A model generated the notes under the pieces. The model was given only the letters and a program-made list of their open reading frames with translations. It had not been told where the DNA came from and did not search any database. A DNA stretch of 64,000 bases from Paraburkholderia eburnea (GTDB lineage: Bacteria > Pseudomonadota > Gammaproteobacteria > Burkholderiales > Burkholderiaceae): positions 62,001 through 126,000 of the forward strand of contig NZ_PQGA01000011.1 of assembly GCF_002917095.1 (NCBI RefSeq). The letters are read 5' to 3'. The position numbers were made by a program, and so were the translations under genes. Below, piece by piece: positions 9,016 through 17,415 of this stretch (position 1 is its first letter; each line of letters begins with the position of its first letter).

Positions 9016-9786
9016 TCAGAGCGTCGGAACGGCCGGCGTTTCGGTGTGTCCCTGACCGTGGCCGAGCCAGTCGGCCAGCACGCTCTTGTCGAAGCGCCAG
9101 GGGATCGCGTGTGCGCAGACGTTCGCCCTCACATGAGCGATAAACGGCTTGCGCCCGATCTCGCGCCCGCCCAGCGACGCAAGGTGGGCGGTGTTCTGCT
9201 GGCAGTCGATCAGCGTGACGCCGTTGCGGCGCAGATGCGCGACCAGCGCCGATAGCGCGATTTTCGACGCGTCCGTGACCGAGGCGAACATCGACTCGCC
9301 GAAGAACATCGTGCCGAGCGACACGCCATAAAGGCCGCCCACGCGCTGGCCTGCGAACCAGGTTTCGATGCTGTGCGCGTCGCCGATGCGATGCAGGCTC
9401 GAATAGGCGTCGATCACGTCGGAGGTGATCCAGGTGCCGCGCTGGCCGCGCCGCGGCGCGTTCGCGCAGGCGCGCATGACAGCGGCGAAATCGTCGTCGA
9501 CGCGGATTTCCCAGGCGGGATCGCGCAGTACGCGCTTGAGCGTTTTCTTGAGAGAGGGCGAGACCTTGAACTCGTCGGGGCGCAGGATCATGCGCGGATC
9601 GGGGCTCCACCAGAGCACGGGCTGGCCGTCCGAATACCACGGAAAAATGCCGTGCCGGTAGGCGTCGATCAGGCGGGAGGGCAGCAGATCGGCGCTGGCG
9701 GCAAGCAGCCCAGGTGCGCCGCTCGAGGCGCCCAGGGCGCGCTCAAGCGGCGGGAATGGGTCGTCGGGCGAAAGCCAGGGCACCAT
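9016..9786 (-). CDS. aat: Leucyl/phenylalanyl-tRNA-protein transferase
   Basis: This 256-residue enzyme transfers Leu or Phe from aminoacyl-tRNA to N-terminal Arg or Lys of proteins, the first branch of the bacterial N-degron pathway. Recognisable segments are RHGIFPWYSDGQPVLWWSPD, GTWITSDVIDAY, SIETW and FFGESMF, all in the usual order, and IDCQQNTAHLASLG near the C terminus. It lies between a NUDIX gene, 12 bp upstream, and bpt, so one transcript probably makes both N-degron transferases. Confidence 0.96.
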   Translation of the reverse strand: MVPWLSPDDPFPPLERALGASSGAPGLLAASADLLPSRLIDAYRHGIFPWYSDGQPVLWWSPDPRMILRPDEFKVSPSLKKTLKRVLRDPAWEIRVDDDFAAVMRACANAPRRGQRGTWITSDVIDAYSSLHRIGDAHSIETWFAGQRVGGLYGVSLGTMFFGESMFASVTDASKIALSALVAHLRRNGVTLIDCQQNTAHLASLGGREIGRKPFIAHVRANVCAHAIPWRFDKSVLADWLGHGQGHTETPAVPTL

Positions 9787-9798
9787 CGCCGGAGCGGG

Positions 9799-10344
9799 TC
9801 AGCCGTCGCGCAGCGGGCGCAGGACGTCGCCGGTGTGCAGGCCATAGCTGCCCGACTGGCGATCGGCAAAGAAAAAGCGCAGGGTCTGGCCGACCGTGGG
9901 GAACGCGATCTCGTCCCACGGAATTTCGTGTTCCTCGAACAGGCGCACTTCGAGGCTCTCTTCGCCGGCTTCGACGTCGATGTCGAGCAGGCGCGCGAGG
10001 TAGAAAAGGTGGACCTGATGCACGCGCGGCACGTTGAGCAGCGAGAAAAGGCTCTGCACTTCGACGCGTGCGCCGGCTTCTTCCAGCGTTTCGCGCGCGG
10101 CGGCTTCGGAGGTCGTCTCGCCCATCTCCATGAAACCTGCTGGCAGCGTCCAGTAGCCGTAGCGCGGCTCGATCGCGCGGCGGCACAGCAGCACCTTGTC
10201 TTCCCAGACCGGGACGGTGCCGACCACGTTGCGCGGATTCTGATAGTGGATGGTGCCGCAGTGCGCGCAGACATAGCGTTCGCGGTTGTCACCGGGCGGC
10301 ACGAGCAGGCTGACCGCCTGACCGCAAGTCGAGCAGAATTTCAT
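9799..10344 (-). CDS. NUDIX hydrolase with N-terminal zinc ribbon
   Basis: This 181-residue protein has a zinc ribbon made by Cys4, Cys7, Cys26 and Cys29 and a complete Nudix box at residues 70-92 (GFMEMGETTSEAAARETLEE and onward). That box binds divalent metal and hydrolyses a nucleoside diphosphate linkage. The architecture is like NudC, but it is shorter than E. coli NudC (257 residues), so decapping or NADH hydrolysis should not be assumed. The ATG at 10344 is preferred to a GTG two codons upstream. It is the first gene of the NUDIX-aat-bpt operon. Confidence 0.85.
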   Translation of the reverse strand: MKFCSTCGQAVSLLVPPGDNRERYVCAHCGTIHYQNPRNVVGTVPVWEDKVLLCRRAIEPRYGYWTLPAGFMEMGETTSEAAARETLEEAGARVEVQSLFSLLNVPRVHQVHLFYLARLLDIDVEAGEESLEVRLFEEHEIPWDEIAFPTVGQTLRFFFADRQSGSYGLHTGDVLRPLRDG

Positions 10345-10464
10345 GAGCACGATAGGGGGATGGGTGATGCGAGTGTATCACCGCAGCGCGTCATGACGGG
10401 AGACTGGCCCGGAGCGGGACAATAAGCGCATCGGCATGAAGGTGCATGCTTGTGGTGCGGAAAA

Positions 10465-10500
10465 CAAAAAAGGGTTACACGCTGATGCGTTGTAACCCTT
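10465..10500 (-). terminator. Rho-independent terminator of tRNA-fMet
   Basis: A perfect 10-bp stem AAGGGTTACA/TGTAACCCTT is followed on the minus strand by a run of T residues, 24 bp beyond the tRNA 3' end. Confidence 0.85.
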
Positions 10501-10523
10501 GATTGCTTCTGACAGAACAGCTT

Positions 10524-10600
10524 TGGTTGCGGGGACAGGATTTGAACCTGTGACCTTCGGGTTATGAGCCCGACGAGCTGCCAGACTGCTCCACCCCGCG
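10524..10600 (-). tRNA. Initiator tRNA-fMet (anticodon CAT)
   Basis: The minus strand folds into a 77-nt cloverleaf ending in an encoded CCA. The first base C is opposite A in the acceptor stem (5' CGCGGGG, 3' CCCCGCA), and the anticodon stem carries three consecutive G-C pairs (TCGGG-CTCATAA-CCCGA). Both are diagnostic of the initiator tRNA. It has its own promoter and terminator. Confidence 0.97.
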
Positions 10601-10616
10601 TCCGTCAGAGAAAGAG

Positions 10617-10645
10617 ATTATAGGGTGTATCCTAGGTTCGTGCAA
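10617..10645 (-). promoter_or_regulatory. Sigma-70 promoter of tRNA-fMet
   Basis: On the minus strand, TTGCAC and TATAAT are separated by exactly 17 bp and end 17 bp before the tRNA 5' end. Confidence 0.85.
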
Positions 10646-10834
10646 GCGCTGTTTGACGAATTCTTTTCGGGCCGCTTGCAAAAGCTTTCCAGGCGCGCTT
10701 GTCCGGGCGCCCTCAGCGCATGGCAGGGGCTTTGCGATGCGATTCGGGAACGCCAGGCTAGAATCGGGTCCGAGTCTTTCTTACAGACTTCATACCGCCC
10801 GCCTCGCATCTCGCATTCACGTTCCGACGGATAT

Positions 10835-11332
10835 ATGGACCTCGCCCACGACCTTCAAACGATAGCCGCGCAAGAGCGTGCGCTCGTGTTTCCCCGTTTC
10901 GATTCCGATCGCGCCTGGCAAATCGGCGCCTTCCTGCGCGAGCTGGCCGTCGCGCGCTCGCACGCGGTCGCCATCGACGTGCGCACATTCGGTCTGCCGT
11001 TGTTCTTCTGCGCGTTGCCCGGCGCCACGCCCGACAACGTTTCGTGGGTGCAGCGCAAGTCGCGCGTGGTCGAGCACTTCCGCCGCAGCTCCTATGCCAT
11101 CGGCCTGCGTTTGCAGCAGACGGGCACCACGCTCGCGGACAAGCACGGCTTGCCGGCCACGGAATACGCGACGCACGGCGGCGCGTTTCCGCTCGCCGTT
11201 GAGGGCGCGGGCGTGATCGGGTCGGTGACGGTTTCGGGGCTGCCGCAGCGTCTCGATCACGAACTGGTTGTCGAGGCGCTATGCGCGCAACTCGGCGCCG
11301 ATTACAGCCAGCTTGCGCTCGCGAAGGCCTGA
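10835..11332 (+). CDS. UPF0303 / heme-degrading-domain (GlcG-fold) protein
   Basis: This 165-residue protein matches the UPF0303 family, a GlcG/HbpS-like alpha-beta fold often annotated as a heme-degrading domain. Family segments are AHAVAIDVRTFGLPLFF-like (here SHAVAIDVRTFGLPLFFCA), NVSWVQRKSRVVEHFRRSSY and THGGAFPL. The start at 10835 removes 70 codons of non-family leader. The molecular role of the family is not established. It overlaps nothing, and the SMR gene begins 4 bp after its stop, so the two are likely cotranscribed. Confidence 0.8.
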   Translation: MDLAHDLQTIAAQERALVFPRFDSDRAWQIGAFLRELAVARSHAVAIDVRTFGLPLFFCALPGATPDNVSWVQRKSRVVEHFRRSSYAIGLRLQQTGTTLADKHGLPATEYATHGGAFPLAVEGAGVIGSVTVSGLPQRLDHELVVEALCAQLGADYSQLALAKA

Positions 11333-11336
11333 TGCG

Positions 11337-11675
11337 ATGCGCACGTCACCCTGGTTGATCCTCGCCATCGCGATCGTCGCCGAAGTCATCGCCACCTCCG
11401 CGCTGCGGGCGTCGAATGGTTTCTCGCGGCTCGTGCCGTCGGCGATCGTCGTCGCCGGTTACGGCGTGTCGTTCTATTGCCTCTCGCTCACGCTCAAGAC
11501 GCTGCCGGTCGGGATCGTCTACGCGGTATGGTCGGGCGTGGGCATCGTGCTCATCACGCTCGTCGCGATGGCGCTCTATAAACAGGTGCCCGATCTGCCC
11601 GCGATGCTCGGCCTCGGACTGATCGTGGCCGGCGTGCTCGTGCTCAATCTGTTTTCGAAGATGCAGGCGCATTGA
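11337..11675 (+). CDS. Small multidrug resistance (SMR) family transporter
   Basis: This 112-residue protein has four membrane helices and the essential glutamate in helix 1 (Glu16 in AIVAEVIATSAL, equivalent to Glu14 of EmrE). The helix 3 segment YAVWSGVGIVLI is also conserved. SMR proteins export lipophilic cations, guanidinium or polyamines as dual-topology dimers. The substrate cannot be told from sequence. It follows the UPF0303 gene by 4 bp. Confidence 0.92.
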   Translation: MRTSPWLILAIAIVAEVIATSALRASNGFSRLVPSAIVVAGYGVSFYCLSLTLKTLPVGIVYAVWSGVGIVLITLVAMALYKQVPDLPAMLGLGLIVAGVLVLNLFSKMQAH

Positions 11676-11690
11676 GCACGCATTGAACAC
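11669..11690. repeat. Two 11-bp tandem copies over the SMR stop codon
   Basis: GCATTGAGCAC is followed directly by GCATTGAACAC. The first unit contains the SMR gene stop codon. Confidence 0.6.
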
Positions 11691-11693
11691 GCC

Positions 11694-11719
11694 AGCGGGC
11701 ACGTTCAGCGTGTGCCCGC
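11694..11719 (+). terminator. Hairpin between convergent genes, possible terminator
   Basis: An 8-bp stem GCGGGCAC/GTGCCCGC lies between the SMR gene and the convergent small gene. There is only a weak T tract, so termination strength is uncertain. Confidence 0.4.
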
Positions 11720-11743
11720 CGTCGGGTTCCCTTTGCGTGCCCC

Positions 11744-11944
11744 TTAATTCTTCGGCAATACGACGCGCACGCCGCAACCGGCGATGGCCTCGCGGCTGCT
11801 CTCGCCCTCGGGCGTGGCCGCGTCTTCCCACAGGCTGATCGCGCGCGAGATGTCGATGTCGTTTTCCCCCGCGTAACGAAACCAGCGGCTGGCGGCCTGC
11901 GCCTCGGGGATTTCCTGATCGGCGTCGAAGTAGCGTCCGCTCAT
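11744..11944 (-). CDS. Small conserved-looking hypothetical protein
   Basis: This 66-residue acidic protein (begins MSGRYFDADQEIPEAQ) has no signal peptide or membrane helix. A segment WFRYAGENDIDISRAISLWED suggests two short helices. The start at 11944 is uncertain, since an in-frame ATG four codons upstream is also possible. Codon use and composition look coding, and the gene converges on the SMR gene. I do not recognise the family. It is probably divergently transcribed from the DUF1488 gene. Confidence 0.6.
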   Translation of the reverse strand: MSGRYFDADQEIPEAQAASRWFRYAGENDIDISRAISLWEDAATPEGESSREAIAGCGVRVVLPKN

Positions 11945-12134
11945 GTGCGCGTCCATCGAGAGTGAAAGGGCTTGCAGATGAGTTTCGCACATCCGGGTTT
12001 CGCAGATCCGTCGAGGGCGTCGATGCAGAATGCACAGCTTCCCGCCGGGCCGGCCGTGCTGGGCGTACCATCGAGCGCAGCGCGCTCTCTGCTGGCGCGG
12101 TCTTTCCTCTGCAGATTTTTCCACGGGGCTGGAC

Positions 12135-12419
12135 ATGGATATCCGTTTTCCTTCCGAAGCGCCGTCCTGGCACGACTCCACGCTCACCGTGGTGTTTGCG
12201 GCGCTGGTCGACGGCGCGCGCGTGCCGTGCGCGATTTCCGTCGAGGCGCTCGAAGACCATTTCGGTGCGCTGCCCGATGGCCGTGAGGCCTGGATGCGCG
12301 CCTTCGACGCTGGACGCCGCCGCATCGAGGCCGTCGCGCGCGCCCATCTCGAACTGAGCAACGGCACGCCCGTGCTGCTCAAGAGCGGCCATTTCCCGCC
12401 GGGGCATCTGTTGTCATGA
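12135..12419 (+). CDS. DUF1488-type small protein
   Basis: This 94-residue protein begins MDIRFPSEAPSWHDSTLTVVF and continues with VPCAISVEALEDHFGA, the layout of DUF1488 proteins, which are small cytoplasmic proteins of unknown role. The ATG at 12135 starts at the family N terminus. The next gene, a TetR regulator, begins 16 bp after the stop, so the two may share a transcript. Confidence 0.72.
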   Translation: MDIRFPSEAPSWHDSTLTVVFAALVDGARVPCAISVEALEDHFGALPDGREAWMRAFDAGRRRIEAVARAHLELSNGTPVLLKSGHFPPGHLLS

Positions 12420-12435
12420 TGTGCCCGGTGCGGCC

Positions 12436-13098
12436 ATGAGCACGGTCGAACCCACGCGTGCCGCGGTCTTGCGCGCGCGCATTCTCGATGCCGCGCGGCG
12501 CATCGTGATGCGGGAGGGCATCGACGCGCTCTCGATGCGCAAGATCGCCGATGCAATTGGCTATTCGGCTGCCTCGCTCTATCTGCACTTCGAAGGCCGT
12601 GACGCGATCGCCCGCGAGCTGGGTCGCGAAGGCTTGGCGCAACTGCTGGTGCGTCTCGAAGCCTGCGCCGAAGTCGAGGCGCCGCGCGCGCGGCTTCATG
12701 CGTTCGCGCATGCGTACGTGGCGTTTGGCTGCGCGTATCCCGAGACGTATCGGCTGATGTTTTTGCCGCCGCGTGAACCGCCGCGCGAGCAGGCACAGGA
12801 AGAGGGCGATGCGGCCGGTGCGCCGCCCAACGAAGCGCGGTCTGACGCAGAAACCGCAGCGATCACGAGGCTGTTGGCCGATGCGTTCGCGCCCGTGTGC
12901 GCCGAGCCCGCGCTGCTCGCGCGCGCGTTATGGGCACTGCTGCATGGCGTCGTGGCGTTCTCGCTGTCCGGCCCCGCCTTCGCGCCCGAGTCATCGCGTC
13001 TGGAGGTGGTCGACGCCGCGCTCGATGGCTGGCTGGGTGCTGACTGCAAACCCGACGCAACGCGGAAAACGGGGGAAACGCCGCCCGACGCGACGTGA
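12436..13098 (+). CDS. TetR/AcrR-family transcriptional regulator
   Basis: This 220-residue protein has a TetR helix-turn-helix at about residues 12-60 (ILDAARRIVMREGIDALSMR, then IADAIGYSAASLYLHFEGRD). The C-terminal domain has the WHG-like form seen in a subgroup of TetR proteins (RLMFLPPREPPRE, ALWALLHGVVAFS). The ATG at 12436 is preferred to a GTG five codons upstream. It probably represses itself or a neighbour. The hydrolase downstream is a candidate target, but no operator was identified. Confidence 0.85.
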   Translation: MSTVEPTRAAVLRARILDAARRIVMREGIDALSMRKIADAIGYSAASLYLHFEGRDAIARELGREGLAQLLVRLEACAEVEAPRARLHAFAHAYVAFGCAYPETYRLMFLPPREPPREQAQEEGDAAGAPPNEARSDAETAAITRLLADAFAPVCAEPALLARALWALLHGVVAFSLSGPAFAPESSRLEVVDAALDGWLGADCKPDATRKTGETPPDAT

Positions 13099-13133
13099 TA
13101 GCCTCGCTAGCCTTGAGTTTCAGCGTCTTTCGT

Positions 13134-13177
13134 GCGCTTTCATCGCGCTTTCATTGCGTTCCCATCGTGGTTTCATT
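13134..13177. repeat. Four 11-bp tandem repeats ahead of the CoA-hydrolase gene
   Basis: Units GCGCTTTCATC, GCGCTTTCATT, GCGTTCCCATC and GTGGTTTCATT follow one another in exact 11-bp phase between the TetR stop and the next start codon. Confidence 0.75.
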
Positions 13178-13193
13178 CCGCCGTCCGATCGCC

Positions 13194-14351
13194 ATGTCAC
13201 AGGAAACCCACCCGCCAATCGCCGATGCCGAACAGCACGTGCTCACGCATGTCGCCAACCGCATCGGCTTCATCGAGCTTGCGCGGCCCCAGGCGCTCAA
13301 TGCGCTTTCGACCGCGATGGTCCGCGCGATGCAGGCCGCGCTCGACGCCTGGCGCGACGATCCCGACGTGCTCGCCGTGCTGGTGCACACGCGTCATCCG
13401 CGCGCCTTTTGCGCCGGCGGCGATATCCGCTTGCTCTACGAGTCGTATCGCGCCGGCGATCTGGCCGCGATCGACACCTTCTTCATCGAGGAATATCGCC
13501 TCAATCACGCGATCTTCAGTTATCCGAAGCCTTATATCGCGCTGATGAACGGCGTCGTGATGGGCGGCGGCATGGGTATTTCGCAGGGCGCGCATCGCAC
13601 GGGCGGCCTGCGTGTCGTCGATGGCACGACCCGCCTGGCGATGCCCGAGACGCGCATCGGCCTTTTTCCCGATGTCGGCATGGGCTGGTTTCTCGCGCGC
13701 ACGCCGGGCGCGCTCGGGCGCTATCTCGCGGTGACCGGCGAGACGATCGACGCCGCCAGTGCGCTCTATGCGGGACTGGCCGATGTGTATATCGACGGCG
13801 ATGCGCGGCCCGCGTTGCTGGACGCGCTACAGACGGAGCCGTTCATGTCGGGCGAGGAGGTCGTCGAGCGCATTCGCCGCGCGGCCGAATCCGAAGCCGT
13901 GTCGCGCGACTCGGCGCACGTCGCGGGTTGCGCGCTGGCCGTTGCGCGCGCATGGATCGATCGCCATTTTTCACGGCCAACGGTGGCGGAGGTCCTGGCG
14001 TCGCTCGAAACCGCGCAGCGCGAGGCGAAGGGCGCCGAAAACGAGTGGGCCGAGCAGATGGCGGGCGTGTTGCGTGAACGCTCGCCGTTGTCGATGGCGG
14101 TGTCGCTGGAGGTGGTGTCGCGCGCGGAAGGATCGATGGCCGACGTGCTGCGCCGCGACCTCGATCTGACGCGTTCGAGCTTTGCTCAGGGCGATGTGGT
14201 GGAAGGTATCCGCGCGCGCATCATCGACAAGGACAATCATCCGCGCTGGCGCTTCGCGCGCGTCGAGGACGTGCCGCCCGCCGAAGTCGAAGCGATGTTC
14301 AAGAGTCCGTGGAGCAGCGCCGGGCATCCGTTGCGGGCGCTGTCGGATTGA
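13194..14351 (+). CDS. Enoyl-CoA hydratase/isomerase family protein, 3-hydroxyisobutyryl-CoA hydrolase-like
   Basis: This 385-residue crotonase-fold protein carries HPRAFCAGGDIRLLYE (oxyanion hole and CoA site) and the later segment LAMPETRIGLFPDVGMGWFL, which is diagnostic for the 3-hydroxyisobutyryl-CoA hydrolase subgroup of valine breakdown. The length also fits that subgroup (about 350-390) rather than plain enoyl-CoA hydratases (about 260). The ATG at 13194 is chosen because the preceding 33 codons are repeat-derived. Other valine-degradation genes are not visible nearby, so the pathway is an inference. Confidence 0.85.
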   Translation: MSQETHPPIADAEQHVLTHVANRIGFIELARPQALNALSTAMVRAMQAALDAWRDDPDVLAVLVHTRHPRAFCAGGDIRLLYESYRAGDLAAIDTFFIEEYRLNHAIFSYPKPYIALMNGVVMGGGMGISQGAHRTGGLRVVDGTTRLAMPETRIGLFPDVGMGWFLARTPGALGRYLAVTGETIDAASALYAGLADVYIDGDARPALLDALQTEPFMSGEEVVERIRRAAESEAVSRDSAHVAGCALAVARAWIDRHFSRPTVAEVLASLETAQREAKGAENEWAEQMAGVLRERSPLSMAVSLEVVSRAEGSMADVLRRDLDLTRSSFAQGDVVEGIRARIIDKDNHPRWRFARVEDVPPAEVEAMFKSPWSSAGHPLRALSD

Positions 14352-14437
14352 CGTTTAAAGCGTGGGAGACGGAACAGAAGAGGAACAGCGGGCGGGGAGA
14401 AGGGCGAGGGCGCGCGGCAGGCGCCGCGCGCAATACG

Positions 14438-14863
14438 TCAGTCTTCGTCGGTTTCGCTCATGAAGGCGCGCATGAACACCAGCGCCCCCCAGCCCCAGAC
14501 CGCATTGGAGGCGAAACCCATGGCGAGGCGCGGCAGCATGTTGCCGCTCGGCCAGATGCCGCGCAGCGGATCGATGACGAACACCATCGCGGCGGTGAGC
14601 ACGACGCCGCCGAACACGAATGCCTGCACCCAGGGCGCGGGCCGCGAGGGCGACACGCGCAGCAGCCAGGTCATCAGGATGGCCCACAGGGCGCTCCAGA
14701 TCGCGTTGACCAGAAACTCGGGCAGACCAAGCGGCGCGAAAGGATCGGTGGAAAAACCGGCGGCGTCGATCACCTGCGCGGCGTGCAGCAGCGCAAGCGT
14801 CGCCTCGCGAAAGAATAGCGAAGCCAGAAAGCCGGATACGAACGGCAAAATAATTTTTTGCAT
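14438..14863 (-). CDS. Hypothetical inner-membrane protein
   Basis: This 141-residue protein has four predicted membrane helices (roughly IILPFVSGFLASLFF, FLVNAIWSALWAILMTWLL, AFVFGGVVLTAAMVFV and MGFASNAVWGWGALVFM). The start at 14863 (MQKIILPFV) removes a 14-codon leader. It converges on the CoA-hydrolase gene across a GC-rich hairpin near 14410-14432. I do not recognise the family. The tryptophan-rich last helix and acidic tail (SETDED) are the only notable features. Confidence 0.68.
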   Translation of the reverse strand: MQKIILPFVSGFLASLFFREATLALLHAAQVIDAAGFSTDPFAPLGLPEFLVNAIWSALWAILMTWLLRVSPSRPAPWVQAFVFGGVVLTAAMVFVIDPLRGIWPSGNMLPRLAMGFASNAVWGWGALVFMRAFMSETDED

Positions 14864-15291
14864 GAGAACGGGCGAGAGTTGCGCGGCGCGGCACGCATGG
14901 CCCATGGAGACTGGGATAAGCGGCGGCCGGATGCTTTGTCGGTTTGAGCGCCATTATATCGACGTGTGCCGGTCGCGCCATGCATCCCCGTATGCTAAAG
15001 CGTCGCGTAAAGCACGAAAGTGGAAAACCTAAGCTAAAAAAAATCGTTCAAAAGGCTTAGGGCGATCCCCTAGACTGATTCCCCATGAAGACGGCGCCGC
15101 CGTCATGGCCCGTCGCTCCCCGCGTCAGTCAACGATCAGTGCACGTTTCTTCCGGCCGCTCTGGAGCGCCAGGCGCTCGCGGACAAACTCGTCCTGCCTT
15201 TCGTGCCAGCCTCGCGCCATTTGCTTATTTCCGCTGAATCTTTCATCGAATCTTTCATTTTTACGTCTCGAACAAAAAGCAGGAGTCACGC
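14864..15291. other. 428-bp intergenic region upstream of the ssu genes
   Basis: No gene is supported. An A-rich block (near 15030-15045) precedes TAGACT at 15071, a plausible -10 element for the sulfonate operon, as in many CysB-type activated promoters. A short open frame that starts here and runs into ssuD is judged a shadow. The ssuD ribosome site CAGGAG lies just before 15292. Confidence 0.5.
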
Positions 15292-16449
15292 ATGAATGTG
15301 TTCTGGTTCATCCCGACCCACGGCGACAGCCGCTATCTGGGCACCTCCGAAGGCGCGCGCGCCGCTGATCTCGCGTACTTCCAGCAGGTGGCCGTGGCGG
15401 CCGACACGCTTGGCTACGAAGGCGTCCTGCTGCCGACGGGCCGTTCGTGCGAAGACGCCTGGGTCGTGGCGTCGAGCCTGATCGCCGCAACGAAGCGCCT
15501 GAAGTTCCTCGTCGCGATCCGTCCGGGCCTGTCGTCGCCGGGGCTGGCCGCGCGCATGGCGGCAACCTTCGACCGCCTCTCGAACGGCCGTCTGCTCATC
15601 AATGTGGTGACGGGCGGCGACTCCACCGAACTCGAAGGCGACGGCGTGTTCGTCGATCACGATACGCGTTACGAAATCACCGACGAATTCCTGCATATCT
15701 GGCGCAAGCTGCTGGCCGCCTCGCACACCAACGACGCGATCGATTTCGAAGGCAAGCATCTGCAGTCGAAGGGCGGCAAGGCGCTCTATCCGCCGGTGCA
15801 GCATCCGCATCCGCCGCTGTGGTTCGGCGGCTCGTCGCCGGCCGCGCACGAGATCGCGGGCGAGCATATCGATACGTATCTGACGTGGGGCGAGCCGCCC
15901 GAGGCCGTCGCGAAGAAGATCGCCGACATCCGTGCGCGCGCCGAACAGCGCGGCCGCAAGATCCGCTTCGGTATCCGCCTGCATGTGATCGTGCGCGAAA
16001 CCGAAGAGGAAGCCTGGGCCGCCGCGGACCGTCTCATCAGCCGTCTCGACGACGACACCATCGCGCGCGCTCAAGCCGCGTTCGGCAAGATGGACTCGGA
16101 AGGGCAGCGCCGCATGGCCGCCCTGCACGGCGGCAAGCGCGGCACGCGCGAGGAACTGGAGGTGTACCCGAATCTGTGGGCGGGCGTGGGCCTCGTGCGC
16201 GGCGGTGCGGGCACGGCGCTCGTGGGCAATCCGGAACAGGTGGCCGCGCTCATGAAGGAGTACGCGTCGCTGGGCATCGAAACCTTCATTCTGTCGGGTT
16301 ATCCGCATCTTGAGGAATCCTACCGTTTCGCCGAACTGGTGTTCCCGCTGCTGCCGGGCCGCCAGGCGAAGACGGCGGGTGGCCCGCTGTCGGGACCGTT
16401 CGGCGAAGTGGTCGGCAATCACTATCTGCCGAAGACCAGCCAGAGCTGA
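15292..16449 (+). CDS. ssuD: FMNH2-dependent alkanesulfonate monooxygenase
   Basis: This 385-residue bacterial luciferase-like flavoenzyme cleaves alkanesulfonates to aldehyde and sulfite, using reduced flavin and oxygen, for sulfur supply. The start MNVFWFIPTHGDSRYLG and the segments FLVAIRPGLSSPGLAARMAA, INVVTGGDSTELEGDGVF and LSGYPHLEESYRF are typical of SsuD, and the length matches (E. coli 381). It is first in a run ssuD-ssuC-ssuB-mop. The usual ssuE (flavin reductase) and ssuA (binding protein) are not upstream here. Confidence 0.96.
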   Translation: MNVFWFIPTHGDSRYLGTSEGARAADLAYFQQVAVAADTLGYEGVLLPTGRSCEDAWVVASSLIAATKRLKFLVAIRPGLSSPGLAARMAATFDRLSNGRLLINVVTGGDSTELEGDGVFVDHDTRYEITDEFLHIWRKLLAASHTNDAIDFEGKHLQSKGGKALYPPVQHPHPPLWFGGSSPAAHEIAGEHIDTYLTWGEPPEAVAKKIADIRARAEQRGRKIRFGIRLHVIVRETEEEAWAAADRLISRLDDDTIARAQAAFGKMDSEGQRRMAALHGGKRGTREELEVYPNLWAGVGLVRGGAGTALVGNPEQVAALMKEYASLGIETFILSGYPHLEESYRFAELVFPLLPGRQAKTAGGPLSGPFGEVVGNHYLPKTSQS

Positions 16450-16542
16450 TCCGCAATATCGTGACGCTAACGCGACGTGTCGTGCGCTGAATATCGCGCA
16501 CGTCGCCGTCACGCTGCCAGTGTGCAAGAGGAGGACGAACCG

Positions 16543-17415
16543 ATGACTCAATCCGCTGTGACCGCTTCCGCGACGTCTGCGTCGTCCGCTGCGGGCGCAC
16601 GTCGCGCGCCGCGCGCAGCACGGCCCTTCGCCGCGCTCGTGCGTTCGGCGCTCAAGCGCCTCGCGCCGTGGCTCGTGCCGCTTGCGGTTCTCGCCGCATG
16701 GGAACTGGCCGCACGCACCGGCGCGCTCTCCACGCGCGTGCTGCCCGAACCGCTCGCGGTCGTGAAGGCCGCGTGGTCGCTGATCGAGTCGGGCGAGATG
16801 CTGCAGGACGTACGTGTGAGCACGTGGCGCGCGATCTCGGGCTTTGCGATCGGCGGCAGCATCGGGCTTGCGCTGGGTCTCGCGACGGGTCTCTTCAAGC
16901 CCGCCGAAACCGCGCTCGATTCGACCATCCAGATGATCCGCAACATCCCGGCGCTGGCGATGATTCCGCTCGTGATCCTCTGGTTCGGCATCGAAGAAGA
17001 AGCGAAGGTGTTTCTGGTCGCGCTCGGCGTGTTCTTCCCGGTGTACGTGAACACCTTCCACGGCATCCGTTCGGTGGACGCCAATCTCGTCGAAATGGCG
17101 CGCAGCTATGGGCTCAAGGGCTTCGCGCTCTATCGCGAAGTGATCCTGCCGGGCGCGCTGCCGTCGATTCTCGTGGGCGTGCGCTTCGCGCTCGGCCTGA
17201 TGTGGGTGACGCTGATCGTCGCGGAAACGATCTCGGCGCAGTCGGGCATCGGCTACATGACGATGAACGCACGCGAATTCCTGCAGACCGACGTGGTGGT
17301 GGTCGGCATCCTGCTCTACGCCGCGCTCGGCAAACTCGCCGACGTGCTCGCCAAATGGCTCGAGCGCGTCGCGCTGCGCTGGCACCCCGCGTATCAACAA
17401 GGAAGCGACGCATGA
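16543..17415 (+). CDS. ssuC: Aliphatic sulfonate ABC transporter permease
   Basis: This 290-residue inner-membrane permease has about six helices after a basic, Ala-rich N terminus. The ATPase-docking loop reads ARSYGLKGFALYREVILPGA, with the EAA-type glycine. The ATG at 16543 follows a strong GAGGAGG ribosome site, so the upstream in-frame start is rejected. The stop overlaps the ssuB start (ATGA), indicating translational coupling. It forms the membrane channel for sulfonate import. Confidence 0.94.
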   Translation: MTQSAVTASATSASSAAGARRAPRAARPFAALVRSALKRLAPWLVPLAVLAAWELAARTGALSTRVLPEPLAVVKAAWSLIESGEMLQDVRVSTWRAISGFAIGGSIGLALGLATGLFKPAETALDSTIQMIRNIPALAMIPLVILWFGIEEEAKVFLVALGVFFPVYVNTFHGIRSVDANLVEMARSYGLKGFALYREVILPGALPSILVGVRFALGLMWVTLIVAETISAQSGIGYMTMNAREFLQTDVVVVGILLYAALGKLADVLAKWLERVALRWHPAYQQGSDA

